Counted from the stretch's first letter, positions 1 through 9,763 are shown. The stretch: DNA of 64,000 nt from Sulfuritalea sp. (GCA_030680805.1 JAUXUK010000060.1:1-64000); one strand, 5' to 3'. The notes: generated by a model not told the origin, from the sequence alone. Made by a program: numbers and translations.

Positions 1-1
1 A

Positions 2-139
2 ATGGTCATGCCGGGCGACAACATTGCGATGACGGTGCGGCTGATTGCCCCGATCGCAATGGAAGAAGGTCTGCGCTTCGCCATCCGTGAAGGCGGTCGT
101 ACCGTCGGCGCCGGTGTCGTTGCCAAGGTCATCGAATAA
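2..139 (+). CDS. tuf: Elongation factor Tu, C-terminal fragment (partial, starts outside window)
   Basis: The last 45 codons of EF-Tu enter from the left edge. EF-Tu is the GTPase that delivers aminoacyl-tRNA to the ribosomal A site. Only the end of beta-barrel domain 3 is visible, including [19 protein letters not shown] and the terminal [15 protein letters not shown], both typical of bacterial EF-Tu. The reading frame is open from the first bases and stops at TAA. It lies 79 bp before rpsJ, the normal junction between the str operon and the S10 operon in betaproteobacteria. Confidence 0.95.
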   Translation: MVMPGDNIAMTVRLIAPIAMEEGLRFAIREGGRTVGAGVVAKVIE

Positions 140-145
140 CATTTG

Positions 146-174
146 TTGCAATACGGCGAAAAGGGCGATAAAAT
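146..174 (+). promoter_or_regulatory. Predicted sigma70 promoter of the S10 operon
   Basis: TTGCAA, a 17-bp spacer, then TAAAAT, followed by the GC-rich discriminator CTCGCC. The predicted start is near 181, and rpsJ has an AAGGA Shine-Dalgarno at about 208. The -10 lies in the loop of a 9-bp inverted repeat (AAAGGGCGA at 160-168 with TCGCCCTTT at 176-184). The 12-mer TAAAATCTCGCC recurs exactly at the spc promoter (5545). Read from sequence only. Confidence 0.6.
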
Positions 175-218
175 CTCGCCCTTTCGCGATTTGCGACCCC
201 GCTCTTTAAGGATTTGTA

Positions 219-530
219 ATGCAAAGCCAAAAGATTCGCATCCGCCTCAAGGCCTTCGACTATCGTTTGATTGATCAGTCGGCGCTTGAAATCGTAGAGA
301 CGGCCAAGCGCACCGGCGCAGTTGTACGTGGCCCGGTGCCGCTGCCAACGCGTATCGAGCGCTTTGACGTTCTTAGGTCGCCGCACGTCAATAAGGCTTC
401 GCGGGATCAGTTCGAAATTCGTACACACCTGCGCCTGATGGACATCATCGATCCGACTGACAAGACGGTCGATGCGCTGATGAAGCTGGATCTTCCCGCT
501 GGAGTGGACGTCGAGATCAAATTGCAGTAA
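219..530 (+). CDS. rpsJ: 30S ribosomal protein S10
   Basis: 103 residues, the usual S10 length. S10 sits in the 30S head and doubles as NusE in transcription antitermination with NusB. Diagnostic segments are [19 protein letters not shown] at the N-terminus and [20 protein letters not shown] in the middle. The ATG at 219 has AAGGA six bases upstream. It is the first gene of the S10 cluster and is separated from rplC by 106 bp that contain an 8-bp hairpin. Confidence 0.98.
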   Translation: MQSQKIRIRLKAFDYRLIDQSALEIVETAKRTGAVVRGPVPLPTRIERFDVLRSPHVNKASRDQFEIRTHLRLMDIIDPTDKTVDALMKLDLPAGVDVEIKLQ

Positions 531-541
531 TTCGCAGCAGG

Positions 542-563
542 GACGCCGGCTTTTTCTGGCGTC
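542..563 (+). promoter_or_regulatory. Hairpin in the rpsJ-rplC intergenic leader
   Basis: GACGCCGG pairs with CTGGCGTC (one G-U) around a C/T-rich loop, in the unusually long 106-bp gap between rpsJ and rplC. It is not followed by a uridine run, so a plain terminator is unlikely. It could be a processing site or a regulatory leader structure, since L4 autoregulates S10 operons in enterobacteria. Function is inference. Confidence 0.35.
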
Positions 564-636
564 TGTCGTGGTGACGTTTGTCGCCGAATCTTGAAAGTGG
601 GCCCGGCCAATCGTAGCTGGGGTTTAGGAGAATAAA

Positions 637-1281
637 ATGAGTCTAGGCCTTGTTGGACGCAAGGTCGGCATGACGCGCGTGTTCGCCGAAGATGGAACTT
701 CCATTCCGGTGACCGTGCTCGATGTGTCGAACAACCGCGTCACACAAATAAAGACGCCTGAAACGGACGGCTATGCCGCTGTTCAGGTGACCTTTGGCAA
801 ACGTCGTGCCAGCCGGGTAAGCAAGCCGGCGGCGGGGCATCTCGCCAAGGCCGGCGTCGAAGCCGGTGAAGTTCTCAGGGAATTCCGCGTTGCGCCGGAT
901 CAACTCGCCAGTTTCAAGCCGGGCGACGTGGTCGCTGCCAGTATTTTCAGCGTGGGTCAGAAAGTTGACGTAAGCGGCACATCGATCGGCAAGGGCTTTG
1001 CCGGTGCGATCACCCGCCACCATTTCTCGTCGAACCGTGCGTCTCACGGTAACTCCTTGTCGCATAACTCGGCGGGCTCCATCGGCATGGCGCAGGACCC
1101 GGGCAGGGTCTTTCCAGGGAAGAAAATGGCCGGTCACCTTGGTGACGTCGCTCGTACGACGCAGAATCTGGAAGTCGTGCGCATCGACGAAGCGCGCCAA
1201 CTCTTGCTCGTCAGGGGTGCAGTGCCTGGCGCCAAGGGGGGTGATGTGATCGTCGCCCCGGCCGTCAAGGCATCCAACTGA
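637..1281 (+). CDS. rplC: 50S ribosomal protein L3
   Basis: 214 residues, standard bacterial L3. L3 nucleates 50S assembly at the 3' end of 23S rRNA and reaches toward the peptidyl-transferase centre. The N-terminal [13 protein letters not shown] and the loop [21 protein letters not shown] are characteristic; the Gln in that loop corresponds to the residue methylated by PrmB in E. coli. TTTAGGAG precedes the ATG. It is 11 bp ahead of rplD. Confidence 0.98.
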   Translation: MSLGLVGRKVGMTRVFAEDGTSIPVTVLDVSNNRVTQIKTPETDGYAAVQVTFGKRRASRVSKPAAGHLAKAGVEAGEVLREFRVAPDQLASFKPGDVVAASIFSVGQKVDVSGTSIGKGFAGAITRHHFSSNRASHGNSLSHNSAGSIGMAQDPGRVFPGKKMAGHLGDVARTTQNLEVVRIDEARQLLLVRGAVPGAKGGDVIVAPAVKASN

Positions 1282-1292
1282 GCGGGGATGAT

Positions 1293-1919
1293 ATGGAACT
1301 TAAACTAATCAACGCCCAAGGTCAGTCATCCTCCACCGTGACAGCGTCTGACGCGCTGTTCGGTCGCGACTTCAACGAAGCGCTGGTGCATCAGGTGGTG
1401 GTCGCCTATCAGGCCAACGCGCGCGCCGGCAATCGCAAACAGAAAGATCGTGAAGAGGTGCATCACAGCACCAAGAAGCCATTCCGCCAGAAGGGTACTG
1501 GTCGCGCTCGCGCCGGTATGACTTCCTCGCCTCTGTGGCGCGGTGGCGGCCGGATCTTCCCGAACACCCCCGAAGAGAACTTCACGCAAAAGGTCAATCG
1601 CAAGATGTACCGTGCGGGCTTGGCGGCAATCCTGTCCCAACTGGCTCGCGAAGACCGATTGGTGGTGATTGAGGACTTCGCCATCGAAGCCCCGAAGACC
1701 CGCCTCTTTGCGCAAAAACTGAAAGCTTTGGGTTTGGGCTCGGACCCGGTGCTGCTTGTGACGGATAGCCTTGATGACAATCTGGCGCTGGCGTCGCGGA
1801 ATTTGCCGAATGTGCTGGTGCTGGAAGCGCATCAGGCCGATCCGGTATCCCTGGTTCGCTTTCCCAAGGTGATATTCACCAAGGGGGCGGTGGCCAAGAT
1901 CGAGGAGATGCTGGCATGA
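1293..1919 (+). CDS. rplD: 50S ribosomal protein L4
   Basis: 208 residues, within the normal range for L4, which lines part of the nascent-peptide tunnel and in enterobacteria autoregulates the S10 operon. The basic tunnel loop [20 protein letters not shown] and the downstream WRGGGRIF are clear family signatures. The stop overlaps the rplW start by four bases (ATGA), which points to translational coupling. Confidence 0.98.
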   Translation: MELKLINAQGQSSSTVTASDALFGRDFNEALVHQVVVAYQANARAGNRKQKDREEVHHSTKKPFRQKGTGRARAGMTSSPLWRGGGRIFPNTPEENFTQKVNRKMYRAGLAAILSQLAREDRLVVIEDFAIEAPKTRLFAQKLKALGLGSDPVLLVTDSLDDNLALASRNLPNVLVLEAHQADPVSLVRFPKVIFTKGAVAKIEEMLA

Positions 1920-2230
1920 GCAAGAACTTCAATCCGGAACGTCTGCTGCAAGTGCTGGTGGCCCCGCAGATTTCCGAGAAGGCCACTTACATTGCCGACA
2001 AGAACGAGCAAGTGGTGTTCATCGTGACACCCGACGCAACGAAGCCTGAAGTCAAGGCGGCGGTGGAAATGCTGTTCAAGGTCGAGGTCAAGTCAGTGCA
2101 GATCGCCAACCTCAAGGGCAAGGTCAAGCGTTCCGGTCGCAACGTCGGCCGCCGCAGCGACATCAGGAAGGCTTTCGTCTGCCTCAAGCCTGGTCAGGAA
2201 ATCAACTTTGCTGAAGGGGGGGCTGCTTAA
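1916..2230 (+). CDS. rplW: 50S ribosomal protein L23
   Basis: 104 residues. L23 sits at the tunnel exit and forms the docking site for trigger factor and SRP. Visible family features are [19 protein letters not shown] at the start and the [21 protein letters not shown] segment in the middle. It overlaps rplD by four bases and is directly followed by the rplB start, so three genes are tightly coupled here. Confidence 0.98.
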   Translation: MSKNFNPERLLQVLVAPQISEKATYIADKNEQVVFIVTPDATKPEVKAAVEMLFKVEVKSVQIANLKGKVKRSGRNVGRRSDIRKAFVCLKPGQEINFAEGGAA

Positions 2231-3064
2231 ATGGCTCTCGTAAAAGTCAAGCCGACCTCACCGGGTCGTCGTGGTGTCGTCAAGGTGGTTAACCCGAATC
2301 TGCACAAGGGCCGCCCGCACGACAAACTCGTTGAATCGAAGACCCGAACCGCGGGCCGCAACGCGCACGGCCACATCACCACGCGGCACATGGGTGGTGG
2401 CCACAAGAAGCTTTATCGCGTGATCGATTTCCGTCGCGACAAGGATGGAATCCCGGGCAAGGTCGAGAATCTTCAGTACGACCCGAATCGTTCCGCCAAT
2501 ATTGCGCTGGTGCTGTACGCTGATGGCGAGCGCCGTTACATCATTGCCACCAAGGGAATGGTTGTCGGTCAGGCGGTTCTCAGTGGTCCCGAGGCGCCGA
2601 TCAAGCCGGGCAATACCCTGCCGATTCGCAGCATTCCCGTCGGCACGACGATTCATTGCGTCGAAATGATGCCGGGCAAAGGTGCTCAGATTGCGCGTTC
2701 CGCAGGCACCTCGGCTCAGCTTCTGGCGCGTGAAGGTACCTATGCCCAGGTTCGGCTGCGGTCAGGCGAGATTCGCCGCATCCACGTTGAATGTCGTGCG
2801 ACGATTGGTGAAGTTGGCAACGAGGAACATAGCCTGCGCAAGATCGGCAAGGCCGGTGCGATGCGCTGGCGCGGTGTTCGCCCGACTGTTCGCGGCGTGG
2901 CGATGAACCCAGTCGATCACCCGCATGGTGGTGGTGAAGGACGTACCGGCGAAGGACGCGTTCCTGTCAGTCCCTGGGGTCAGCCGACCAAGGGCTATCG
3001 CACCCGCAACAACAAGCGCACGGACGTCATGATTGTCCAACGCAGGCCGAAAGGTAAGAGGTAA
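2231..3064 (+). CDS. rplB: 50S ribosomal protein L2
   Basis: 277 residues, normal for L2, a 23S-binding protein needed for subunit association and peptidyl-transferase function. The C-terminal motif [14 protein letters not shown] contains the conserved histidine region near the catalytic centre. The N-terminal part shows [17 protein letters not shown]-like RNA-binding sequence. It begins immediately after the rplW stop and is three bases ahead of rpsS. A 746-codon antisense ORF begins within this gene and is a codon-bias shadow. Confidence 0.98.
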   Translation: MALVKVKPTSPGRRGVVKVVNPNLHKGRPHDKLVESKTRTAGRNAHGHITTRHMGGGHKKLYRVIDFRRDKDGIPGKVENLQYDPNRSANIALVLYADGERRYIIATKGMVVGQAVLSGPEAPIKPGNTLPIRSIPVGTTIHCVEMMPGKGAQIARSAGTSAQLLAREGTYAQVRLRSGEIRRIHVECRATIGEVGNEEHSLRKIGKAGAMRWRGVRPTVRGVAMNPVDHPHGGGEGRTGEGRVPVSPWGQPTKGYRTRNNKRTDVMIVQRRPKGKR

Positions 3065-3067
3065 GAC

Positions 3068-3349
3068 ATGGCACGTTCTATCAAGAAGGGCCCGTTCATC
3101 GATGCCCACCTGCTCAAGCGGGTGGATGCAGCACGCGCCTCCAACGACAAACGCCCGATCAAGACCTGGTCGCGCCGTTCGACCATTCTTCCGGATTTCG
3201 TGGGATTGACCATCGCCGTGCATAACGGCAAGCAGCACATTCCGGTCTACGTGTCGGAAAACATGGTCGGTCACAAGCTTGGCGAGTTCGCGCTGACGCG
3301 AACTTTCAAGGGCCACACGGGCGGCAAGAAAGCCGTCGCGAAGAAGTAA
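3068..3349 (+). CDS. rpsS: 30S ribosomal protein S19
   Basis: 93 residues. S19 is a head protein that contacts S13 and the A-site finger bridge. The start [19 protein letters not shown] and the segment [20 protein letters not shown] identify it. It is three bases after rplB and nine bases before the preferred rplV start, in uninterrupted operon order. Confidence 0.98.
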   Translation: MARSIKKGPFIDAHLLKRVDAARASNDKRPIKTWSRRSTILPDFVGLTIAVHNGKQHIPVYVSENMVGHKLGEFALTRTFKGHTGGKKAVAKK

Positions 3350-3358
3350 GGAGCGATG

Positions 3359-3688
3359 ATGGAAACCAACGCAAACCTGCGCGGTGTCCGGCTTTCCGCC
3401 CAAAAGGGTCGCCTCGTTGCGGACCTCGTGCGCGGCAAGCCGGTCGATCAGGCACTCAGCATCCTGGCTTTTTCGCCCAAGAAAGGCGCCGGTATCATCA
3501 AGAAGGTGCTCGAGTCGGCTATTGCCAACGCTGAACACAATGACGGCGCCGACATCGACGCATTGAAGATCACCCGCATCTATGTCGAAAAGGGCACGGT
3601 GCTCAAGCGCTTTACCGCGCGAGCCAAGGGACGCGGCAATCGCATCCTCAAGCCTACTTGTCACATATTTGTGACTGTTGGCGATTAA
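3359..3688 (+). CDS. rplV: 50S ribosomal protein L22
   Basis: 109 residues from the second of two tandem ATG codons (3356 and 3359). The later one is chosen because AAGGAG at 3348-3353 then has a five-base spacing, and because the protein begins MET like E. coli L22. L22 contributes the beta-hairpin that narrows the peptide tunnel; [20 protein letters not shown] is that hairpin region. [18 protein letters not shown] is the conserved helical signature. Confidence 0.96.
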   Translation: METNANLRGVRLSAQKGRLVADLVRGKPVDQALSILAFSPKKGAGIIKKVLESAIANAEHNDGADIDALKITRIYVEKGTVLKRFTARAKGRGNRILKPTCHIFVTVGD

Positions 3689-3697
3689 GGAGGGCAC

Positions 3698-4594
3698 ATG
3701 GGACAAAAGATTCATCCGACCGGTTTTCGTCTTTCGGTCACGCGCAACTGGACTTCCCGCTGGTACGCCAACAGCAAGTCGTTTCCGCAGATGCTCAAGG
3801 AAGACCTTGAGGTTCGCGAATACCTGAAGAAGAAACTGGCGCACGCGTCTGTTGGTCGCGTCGTCATCGAGCGCCCGGCCAAGAACGCCCGCGTTACGGT
3901 TTATAGCGCCCGTCCGGGTGTGGTGATCGGCAAGAAGGGCGAGGACATCGAGCACCTGAAGGCCGAACTCCAGCGCAAGATGGGCGTACCGGTGCATGTC
4001 AATATCGAAGAGATTCGCAAGCCGGAGATCGACGCCCAGTTGATCGCCGACTCGATAGCCCAGCAGCTCGAGAAGCGCATCATGTTCCGCCGCGCCATGA
4101 AGCGCGCGATGCAGAATGCCATGCGACTTGGTGCCCAGGGCATCAAGATCATGAGCTCGGGTCGCCTTAACGGTGCTGAAATCGCCCGCAGAGAGTGGTA
4201 TCGCGAAGGGCGCGTGCCCTTGCATACCTTGCGCGCAGATATTGACTACGGAACTTCCGAAGCGAAGACCACGTACGGCATCATCGGCATCAAGGTATGG
4301 GTGTTCAAGGGTGAGATTCTGTCGCGTAGCGAAGCGCTGCTTGCTACTCCGGAGCAGCCCGCTGTCGACGATCAGCGGAAGCCGCGCCGCAGTCCCGGCA
4401 AGCCACGGACCGAGAGCGAGGGCGAAGCCAAGCCTGCTGCCCGTCGCACGTCCGCCAAGAAGGCTGATGAAGCCAAGCCGGAAGCCAAGCCGGAAGCTGT
4501 TGCTGCCGCGCCGAAGACCCCCGTCAAGCGTATTCGCAAGGCCCCGGCCAAAGCCGAGGGTGTCGATAGCGCAGCGAAAGAAGGCAAGGAGTAA
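3698..4594 (+). CDS. rpsC: 30S ribosomal protein S3 with long basic/acidic C-terminal tail
   Basis: 298 residues, against about 233 in E. coli. S3 forms the mRNA entry site and helicase region with S4 and S5. The N-domain and KH motif are ordinary ([34 protein letters not shown]). The final roughly 75 residues form a low-complexity Lys/Ala/Pro/Glu tail with tandem [10 protein letters not shown]. Betaproteobacterial S3 proteins often carry an extension, but its role is unknown. A normal Shine-Dalgarno (AAGGAGG) precedes the ATG. Confidence 0.97.
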   Translation: MGQKIHPTGFRLSVTRNWTSRWYANSKSFPQMLKEDLEVREYLKKKLAHASVGRVVIERPAKNARVTVYSARPGVVIGKKGEDIEHLKAELQRKMGVPVHVNIEEIRKPEIDAQLIADSIAQQLEKRIMFRRAMKRAMQNAMRLGAQGIKIMSSGRLNGAEIARREWYREGRVPLHTLRADIDYGTSEAKTTYGIIGIKVWVFKGEILSRSEALLATPEQPAVDDQRKPRRSPGKPRTESEGEAKPAARRTSAKKADEAKPEAKPEAVAAAPKTPVKRIRKAPAKAEGVDSAAKEGKE

Positions 4595-4597
4595 AAC

Positions 4598-5011
4598 ATG
4601 CTGCAACCTGCCCGCAGAAAGTATCGCAAGGAACAAAAGGGCCGCAACACCGGGCTCGCTACCAGGGGTGCCAAAGTCAGCTTTGGCGAGTACGGCCTCA
4701 AGGCCATTGGCCGCGGTCGTCTTACGGCGCGCCAGATTGAGGCTGCCCGTCGTGCCATGACTCGTCACATCAAGCGTGGCGGCCGTATCTGGATTCGCAT
4801 TTTTCCGGACAAGCCGATTTCGAAGAAGCCCCTTGAAGTCCGGATGGGTAACGGCAAGGGTTCCCCGGAGTATTGGGTCGCCGAGATCCAGCCCGGCAAG
4901 GTTTTGTACGAGATGGATGGAGTGGACGAGGTGCTGGCACGGGAAGCCTTCCGCCTGGCAGCTGCCAAGCTTCCGCTCGAGACCACTTTCGTTACCCGTC
5001 ATTTGGGATAA
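4598..5011 (+). CDS. rplP: 50S ribosomal protein L16
   Basis: 137 residues, standard. L16 organises the A-site tRNA region of the 50S. Signature segments are [37 protein letters not shown] and [22 protein letters not shown]. The arginine near residue 81 in that last stretch is in the region hydroxylated by RoxA in E. coli; whether that happens here cannot be seen. It sits three bases after rpsC and three before rpmC. Confidence 0.98.
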   Translation: MLQPARRKYRKEQKGRNTGLATRGAKVSFGEYGLKAIGRGRLTARQIEAARRAMTRHIKRGGRIWIRIFPDKPISKKPLEVRMGNGKGSPEYWVAEIQPGKVLYEMDGVDEVLAREAFRLAAAKLPLETTFVTRHLG

Positions 5012-5014
5012 GCC

Positions 5015-5209
5015 ATGAAGACAAGTGAGCTAAGAGCAAAGAACGACGAGGATCTGCAAAAGGAGTTGCTGGAATTGCGCAAGGCGCAGTTTGGGCTTCG
5101 CATGCAGGTCGCCACACAGCAGCTGACCAACACCAGTCAGGTCGGCAAGGTGCGCAAGGATATTGCGCGCGTTAAAACCATTCAGCGTGAGAAGGCGGCG
5201 GCGAAATGA
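5015..5209 (+). CDS. rpmC: 50S ribosomal protein L29
   Basis: 64 residues, two-helix protein next to L23 at the tunnel exit. The start [20 protein letters not shown] and the segment [22 protein letters not shown] match the family. The stop overlaps the rpsQ start by four bases (ATGA), consistent with coupling of L29 and S17 synthesis. Confidence 0.97.
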   Translation: MKTSELRAKNDEDLQKELLELRKAQFGLRMQVATQQLTNTSQVGKVRKDIARVKTIQREKAAAK

Positions 5210-5478
5210 CGGATGCGACCACTCAAACCGTACGACGCACCCTTCAGGGCCGGGTCGTTTCGGACAAAATGCAGAAGACCGTGACGGTGCTGATTGAGCG
5301 CAAGGTAAAGCATCCCGTGATCGGCAAGATCATGACGCGCTCAAAAAAGTATCACGCCCACGTTGAGGGACTGGAAACGGCCGCTGGCGATCTGGTACAG
5401 ATCGAAGAATGTGCCCCAATTTCCAAAACCAAGGCATGGCGCGTTGCCAAGGTTATCGAGAAGGCACGCGCCGCTTGA
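5206..5478 (+). CDS. rpsQ: 30S ribosomal protein S17
   Basis: 90 residues, an OB-fold primary binding protein of 16S r[34 protein letters not shown] is the conserved core and [29 protein letters not shown] the C-terminal part. It is the last gene of the S10 operon; the following 184-bp gap holds the spc promoter. Confidence 0.97.
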   Translation: MTDATTQTVRRTLQGRVVSDKMQKTVTVLIERKVKHPVIGKIMTRSKKYHAHVEGLETAAGDLVQIEECAPISKTKAWRVAKVIEKARAA

Positions 5479-5522
5479 TCGCTTGCCAGTATGGAGCGGC
5501 CAAGCGATATCGGAAATAGTTG

Positions 5523-5550
5523 TTGACAACAAGGTGGCGGGATGTAAAAT
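5523..5550 (+). promoter_or_regulatory. Predicted spc operon promoter
   Basis: Perfect TTGACA, a 16-bp spacer and TAAAAT, followed by CTCGCC. It lies in the 184-bp gap between rpsQ and rplN, where E. coli also places its spc promoter. The predicted start is near 5557, giving a leader of about 105 nt. The stretch TAAAATCTCGCC is identical to the S10 promoter at 169. Confidence 0.75.
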
Positions 5551-5662
5551 CTCGCCTCTTTACTCGGCCAGGGTAGTTCCTTCCTGGCATTCCAGCCCCT
5601 AGCGGGCTCCAAGACTGATCGCGAGAGTTGAGTCATTCGCGGATTAAGTTGGAGATGAAAAA

Positions 5663-6031
5663 ATGATTCAAATGCAGTCTTTGCTGGATGTCGCCGATAA
5701 CACTGGCGCGCGTTCGGTCATGTGCATCAAGGTGCTTGGTGGTTCCAAGCGTCGCTATGCGGGCATTGGTGACGTCATCAAGGTCAGCATCAAGGATGCC
5801 GCACCGCGCGGTCGCGTTAAAAAGGGCGAAGTCTATAGCGCAGTGGTAGTGCGTACTGCCAAGGGCGTGCGTCGTTCTGACGGATCGCTTATCAAGTTCG
5901 ATGGCAATGCAGCAGTATTGCTGAACAACAAGTTGGAGCCGATCGGCACGCGTATCTTCGGCCCGGTAACGCGCGAACTGCGCACCGAGCGATTCATGAA
6001 GATCGTCTCGCTGGCGCCCGAGGTTCTTTGA
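5663..6031 (+). CDS. rplN: 50S ribosomal protein L14
   Basis: 122 residues, exactly family length. L14 forms intersubunit bridges and binds the silencing factor Rsf[21 protein letters not shown] is the conserved start, and [23 protein letters not shown] follows. It is the first gene of the spc operon, preceded by TTGGAGATG and the strong promoter in the upstream gap. Confidence 0.98.
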   Translation: MIQMQSLLDVADNTGARSVMCIKVLGGSKRRYAGIGDVIKVSIKDAAPRGRVKKGEVYSAVVVRTAKGVRRSDGSLIKFDGNAAVLLNNKLEPIGTRIFGPVTRELRTERFMKIVSLAPEVL

Positions 6032-6053
6032 ACCGGCAATCAAGGACTCGATC

Positions 6054-6371
6054 ATGAACAAGATTCGCAAAGGTGACGATGTAGTCGTCACCGCAGGCAA
6101 AGACAAGGGCAAGCGCGGTGTCGTGCTGAACTGGCTTGACGCAGACCGCCTTCTGGTCGAGGGCATCAACCGCGTCAAGAAGCACACCAAGCCCAATCCC
6201 ATGAAGGGTATTCAGGGCGGCATTGTCGAGAAAGAAATGCCGATCAATATTTCCAATGTGGCGCTGTTCAATCCTGCCACCCAGAAAGCGGATCGCGTCG
6301 GCTTCAAGCAACTCGACGATGGCCGCAAGGTTCGGGTGTTCAGGTCGAACGGCGAAGTTGTTGACGCGTAA
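6054..6371 (+). CDS. rplX: 50S ribosomal protein L24
   Basis: 105 residues, an assembly initiator that binds the 5' end of 23S rRNA. The KOW-type start [19 protein letters not shown] and [19 protein letters not shown] are diagnostic. It lies 22 bp after rplN and nine before rplE. Confidence 0.97.
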   Translation: MNKIRKGDDVVVTAGKDKGKRGVVLNWLDADRLLVEGINRVKKHTKPNPMKGIQGGIVEKEMPINISNVALFNPATQKADRVGFKQLDDGRKVRVFRSNGEVVDA

Positions 6372-6380
6372 GGAAAACTC

Positions 6381-6920
6381 ATGGCGCGCTTGCAGGAGTA
6401 TTACAAACAGACGGTGGTCCCGGAACTTCTGACGAAGTTCGGTTACAAGTCCATCATGGAAGTTCCGCGCATCACCAAGATCACCTTGAACATGGGTGTT
6501 GGGGAAGCGGTAGGTGACAAGAAGATTCTGGATCATGCTGTCGCTGACATGACCAAAATCGCCGGGCAGAAGCCGGTAGTCACCAAGGCGCGCAAGGCGA
6601 TCGCCGGCTTCAAGATTCGTGAGGGTTATCCGATAGGCTGCATGCTGACGTTGCGCGGGAACCACATGTACGAGTTTCTTGATCGCCTGGTGACCATTGC
6701 CATGCCGCGTATCCGGGATTTTCGGGGTATCTCCGGCAAGGGCTTTGACGGGCGTGGCAACTACAACGTCGGGGTCAAGGAACAGATCATTTTCCCCGAA
6801 ATTGAGTACGACAAAATCGACGCGTTGCGTGGCATGAACATCAGTATCACCACGACCGCAAAGAACGACGAAGAAGCGAAGGCGCTTCTCGCCGCATTCA
6901 AGTTCCCCTTCAAGAACTGA
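6381..6920 (+). CDS. rplE: 50S ribosomal protein L5
   Basis: 179 residues, the 5S rRNA-binding protein that contacts P-site t[23 protein letters not shown] and the C-terminal [20 protein letters not shown] are conserved. Gene order L24-L5-S14 is intact and spacing is under ten bases on both sides. Confidence 0.98.
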   Translation: MARLQEYYKQTVVPELLTKFGYKSIMEVPRITKITLNMGVGEAVGDKKILDHAVADMTKIAGQKPVVTKARKAIAGFKIREGYPIGCMLTLRGNHMYEFLDRLVTIAMPRIRDFRGISGKGFDGRGNYNVGVKEQIIFPEIEYDKIDALRGMNISITTTAKNDEEAKALLAAFKFPFKN

Positions 6921-6927
6921 GGGACGT

Positions 6928-7233
6928 ATGGCGAAACTAGCTCTTATTAATCGCGAGGAAAAGCGCGCAAAAACGGTGGCGAAGTACGCTGCCAAACGCG
7001 CCGAACTCTTTGCTGTGATCAACAACGTCAAGCTGTCGGATGAGGAGCGCATGGATGCGCGCCTGAAGCTCCAGCAGTTGCCCCGCAACGCGAGTCCGTC
7101 CCGTCAGCGCAATCGTTGCGCATTGACAGGCCGTCCTCGCGGCGTGTTCCGCAAATTTGGCCTGTGCCGCAACAAGCTGCGTGAGATTGCCATGCGCGGC
7201 GAAGTGCCTGGCATGACCAAGGCAAGCTGGTAA
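6928..7233 (+). CDS. rpsN: 30S ribosomal protein S14, zinc-free (C-) form
   Basis: 101 residues, the long form of S14. The zinc-ribbon CxxC pairs of the short form are absent: the core reads [22 protein letters not shown]14 assembles late into the 30S head. It lies seven bases after rplE. Confidence 0.97.
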   Translation: MAKLALINREEKRAKTVAKYAAKRAELFAVINNVKLSDEERMDARLKLQQLPRNASPSRQRNRCALTGRPRGVFRKFGLCRNKLREIAMRGEVPGMTKASW

Positions 7234-7243
7234 GGAGAGCGAT

Positions 7244-7639
7244 ATGAGCATGACCGATCCAGTTGCCGACATGTTGACCCGCATCCGCAACGCGCAGATG
7301 GCGGAGAAACAGTCTGTTTCCATGCCTTCCTCCAAGCTCAAGGTGGCGATTGCCAAGGTGCTGAAGGACGAGGGTTACATTGATGATTTCGCCATTCGCG
7401 AGAACGGCGCCAAACCCGAGCTCGACATCGCGCTGAAGTACTACGCCGGGCATCCGGTGATTGAGCGCATCGAACGTGTTTCCAAGCCCGGCCTGCGTGT
7501 CTACAAGGGCAAGGACGAGTTGCCCCGCGTCATGAACGGGCTGGGTGTTGCCATTGTCTCCACGCCGAAGGGCGTGATGACCGACCGCCGGGCGCGGGCG
7601 GGCAACATGGGCGGCGAAGTTCTCTGCATCGTCGCCTAA
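7244..7639 (+). CDS. rpsH: 30S ribosomal protein S8
   Basis: 131 residues. S8 binds the central domain of 16S rRNA and in E. coli represses spc operon translation. The start [18 protein letters not shown] matches the E. coli pattern and is favoured over the second Met; AAGGAGA lies upstream. The C-terminal [20 protein letters not shown] is the RNA-binding signature. Confidence 0.98.
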   Translation: MSMTDPVADMLTRIRNAQMAEKQSVSMPSSKLKVAIAKVLKDEGYIDDFAIRENGAKPELDIALKYYAGHPVIERIERVSKPGLRVYKGKDELPRVMNGLGVAIVSTPKGVMTDRRARAGNMGGEVLCIVA

Positions 7640-7651
7640 GGAGCCGCTCTC

Positions 7652-8185
7652 ATGTCACGAATTGCAAAGTATCCGGTCGACGTGCCCAAGGGCGTCGAAG
7701 TCACGCTCTCCGATAGCGAGATTTCCGTCAAGGGCCCGCTGGGAACGCTCAAGCAGTTTCTGCTGCCGGCGGTGAAAATCGAGAGAGACGGCGAAAAGCT
7801 GCTCTGCCGCGCGATTGAGGGCGCTCCCAACGCCGGTGCCATGTCGGGCACCATGCGCGCGCTGCTGAATAACATGGTCATCGGGGTCACCAAGGGCTTC
7901 GAGAAGAAGTTGACCCTGGTTGGCGTTGGATATCGTGCCCAAGCCCAGGGAGCCAAGCTGAACCTTACGCTCGGCTTTTCGCACCCGGTGGCGCATGACA
8001 TGCCGAACGGTATCAAAGTCGAAACGCCGACCCAGACGGAGATCCTGATCAAGGGGATCGACAAGCAGGTGGTTGGTCAGGTGGCCGCTGAAGTGCGTGC
8101 TTACCGGTCGCCGGAGCCCTACAAGGGCAAGGGTGTCCGCTATGCCGACGAAGTGGTTGTCATCAAGGAAACCAAGAAGAAATAA
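7652..8185 (+). CDS. rplF: 50S ribosomal protein L6
   Basis: 177 residues, two similar alpha/beta domains near the sarcin-ricin loop. [20 protein letters not shown] begins the protein, and [20 protein letters not shown] is the family C-terminal motif. Preceded by AAGGAG and placed 12 bp after rpsH. Confidence 0.98.
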   Translation: MSRIAKYPVDVPKGVEVTLSDSEISVKGPLGTLKQFLLPAVKIERDGEKLLCRAIEGAPNAGAMSGTMRALLNNMVIGVTKGFEKKLTLVGVGYRAQAQGAKLNLTLGFSHPVAHDMPNGIKVETPTQTEILIKGIDKQVVGQVAAEVRAYRSPEPYKGKGVRYADEVVVIKETKKK

Positions 8186-8200
8186 TCGAGGCGCTGAATC

Positions 8201-8554
8201 ATGGAAAAGAAACAGGCTCGTCTGCGCAGGGCGCGCAAAACCCGCGCCAAAATTGCGGAGCTCAAAGTGGTGCGCCTCGCGGTGCATCGCAGCAACTTGC
8301 ACATCTCTGCCCAGATATTCTCCGGGTGCGGCACTCGTGTTTTGGCTGCTGCTTCGACCATGGAGCCGGAAGTACGGAGCCAGGTGCCGAACGGCGGCAA
8401 TGTTGGTGCCGCCAAGACGGTTGGCAAACTTATCGCCGAGCGGGCCAAAGCGGCCGGCATCGAGCAGGTTGCGTTCGACCGCTCCGGTTTCCACTATCAC
8501 GGCCGCGTCAAGGCGCTGGCTGAAGCCGCCCGTGAGGGCGGTCTCAAGTTCTAA
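8201..8554 (+). CDS. rplR: 50S ribosomal protein L18
   Basis: 117 residues, 5S rRNA-binding protein of the central protuberance. [20 protein letters not shown] and the end [20 protein letters not shown] are typical. In normal spc order between L6 and S5. Confidence 0.97.
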   Translation: MEKKQARLRRARKTRAKIAELKVVRLAVHRSNLHISAQIFSGCGTRVLAAASTMEPEVRSQVPNGGNVGAAKTVGKLIAERAKAAGIEQVAFDRSGFHYHGRVKALAEAAREGGLKF

Positions 8555-8565
8555 GCGAGACGGAC

Positions 8566-9093
8566 ATGGCTAAACCTCAAGGCAGGAAACAGCACCAGGC
8601 CCAGGAAGAGCGCGACGATGGCATGCGCGAAAAGATGGTGTCGATCAATCGCGTCACCAAGGTGGTGAAGGGCGGCCGGATTCTCGGCTTTGCCGCACTG
8701 ACCGTGGTGGGTGACGGCGATGGCGGCATCGGCATGGGCAAGGGCAAGTCCCGGGAAGTTCCGGTTGCCGTGCAAAAGGCGATGGAAGAGGCGCGCCGCA
8801 AGATGTCCAAGATCAGCCTCAAGGACGGCACGCTGCACCACACAGTTACCGGCAAGCATGGCGCTACCACAGTGCTGATGTCCCCCGCATCTCCTGGTAC
8901 CGGCGTTATCGCCGGCGGCCCGATGCGCGCCGTGTTTGAGGTCATGGGGATTACCGATGTGGTGGCCAAGACCATCGGCTCGACCAATCCCTACAACGTA
9001 GTGCGCGCAACGTTGCATGGCCTGCTGGCCATGAGCACCCCGGCCGAGATCGCTGCCAAGCGCGGCAAGGCCATCGCTGAAATCCTGGAGTGA
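8566..9093 (+). CDS. rpsE: 30S ribosomal protein S5
   Basis: 175 residues. S5 is part of the mRNA entry tunnel and affects decoding accuracy. The N-terminal dsRNA-binding-like domain contains [20 protein letters not shown]; the C-terminal domain ends in [12 protein letters not shown]. It is three bases before rpmD. Confidence 0.98.
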   Translation: MAKPQGRKQHQAQEERDDGMREKMVSINRVTKVVKGGRILGFAALTVVGDGDGGIGMGKGKSREVPVAVQKAMEEARRKMSKISLKDGTLHHTVTGKHGATTVLMSPASPGTGVIAGGPMRAVFEVMGITDVVAKTIGSTNPYNVVRATLHGLLAMSTPAEIAAKRGKAIAEILE

Positions 9094-9096
9094 GCC

Positions 9097-9279
9097 ATGG
9101 CTGACAAAACAATCAAGGTCACGCTGGTAAAGAGCGTCATCGGCACCAAGCAGGACCATCGTGCAACAGTGCGTGGACTTGGCCTGAAAAGGCTCAACAG
9201 CTCGGCGGTACTTGAGGATACGCCCGCAGTGCGCGGCATGATCCGCAAAGTGGCCTATCTGGTGAAGTGCGAAGGCTAA
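9097..9279 (+). CDS. rpmD: 50S ribosomal protein L30
   Basis: 60 residues, the single-domain bacterial L30. [20 protein letters not shown] and [20 protein letters not shown] are characteristic. It sits in the conserved S5-L30-L15-SecY order. Confidence 0.97.
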   Translation: MADKTIKVTLVKSVIGTKQDHRATVRGLGLKRLNSSAVLEDTPAVRGMIRKVAYLVKCEG

Positions 9280-9289
9280 GGGGATATTG

Positions 9290-9742
9290 ATGAGCATGGA
9301 ACTTAACAACCTGAAGCCTGGTGCCGGCTCCAAGCATGCAGCCAAGCGCGTTGGACGCGGAATTGGCAGTGGCCTTGGCAAGACGGCTGGTCGTGGACAC
9401 AAGGGCCAGAAGTCGCGTGCCGGGGGATTCCACAAGGTGGGTTTCGAGGGCGGACAGATGCCGCTGCAGCGTCGCTTGCCGAAGCGCGGCTTCGTTTCGC
9501 TGACCGCCAGCCGCAATGTCGAAGTACGTTTGTCCGAGCTGGACAAGCTTCCCGTCGAGGAAGTTGATCTGCTGGTTCTCAAGCAGGCTGGAGTGATTGC
9601 CGGTGATGCCTTGTCAGCCAAGGTTATCCTGTCGGGCAAGCTCAACCGCAAGATCGCGCTGAAGGGTGTTGGTGCGACGAAGGGTGCTCGTGCTGCGATC
9701 GAAGCGGCCGGCGGCTCCGTAGCAGACATCGCCGCCGCCTGA
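9290..9742 (+). CDS. rplO: 50S ribosomal protein L15
   Basis: 150 residues from the ATG at 9290. The ORF track's TTG at 9287 is unlikely. AAGGGGA ends five bases before 9290. The next in-frame ATG (9296, [13 protein letters not shown]) fits typical L15 N-termini and is the alternative. L15 is a late 50S assembly protein; [20 protein letters not shown] is its Gly/Arg-rich rRNA-binding tail. Confidence 0.95.
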   Translation: MSMELNNLKPGAGSKHAAKRVGRGIGSGLGKTAGRGHKGQKSRAGGFHKVGFEGGQMPLQRRLPKRGFVSLTASRNVEVRLSELDKLPVEEVDLLVLKQAGVIAGDALSAKVILSGKLNRKIALKGVGATKGARAAIEAAGGSVADIAAA

Positions 9743-9763
9743 TAGCGAACGAGGATAGACCAC

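Noticed and set aside
2762-5002. 746-codon antisense ORF across rplB-rplP
   Set aside because: It is fully opposite conserved ribosomal genes and results from their codon bias; the protein is low-complexity with no domain.
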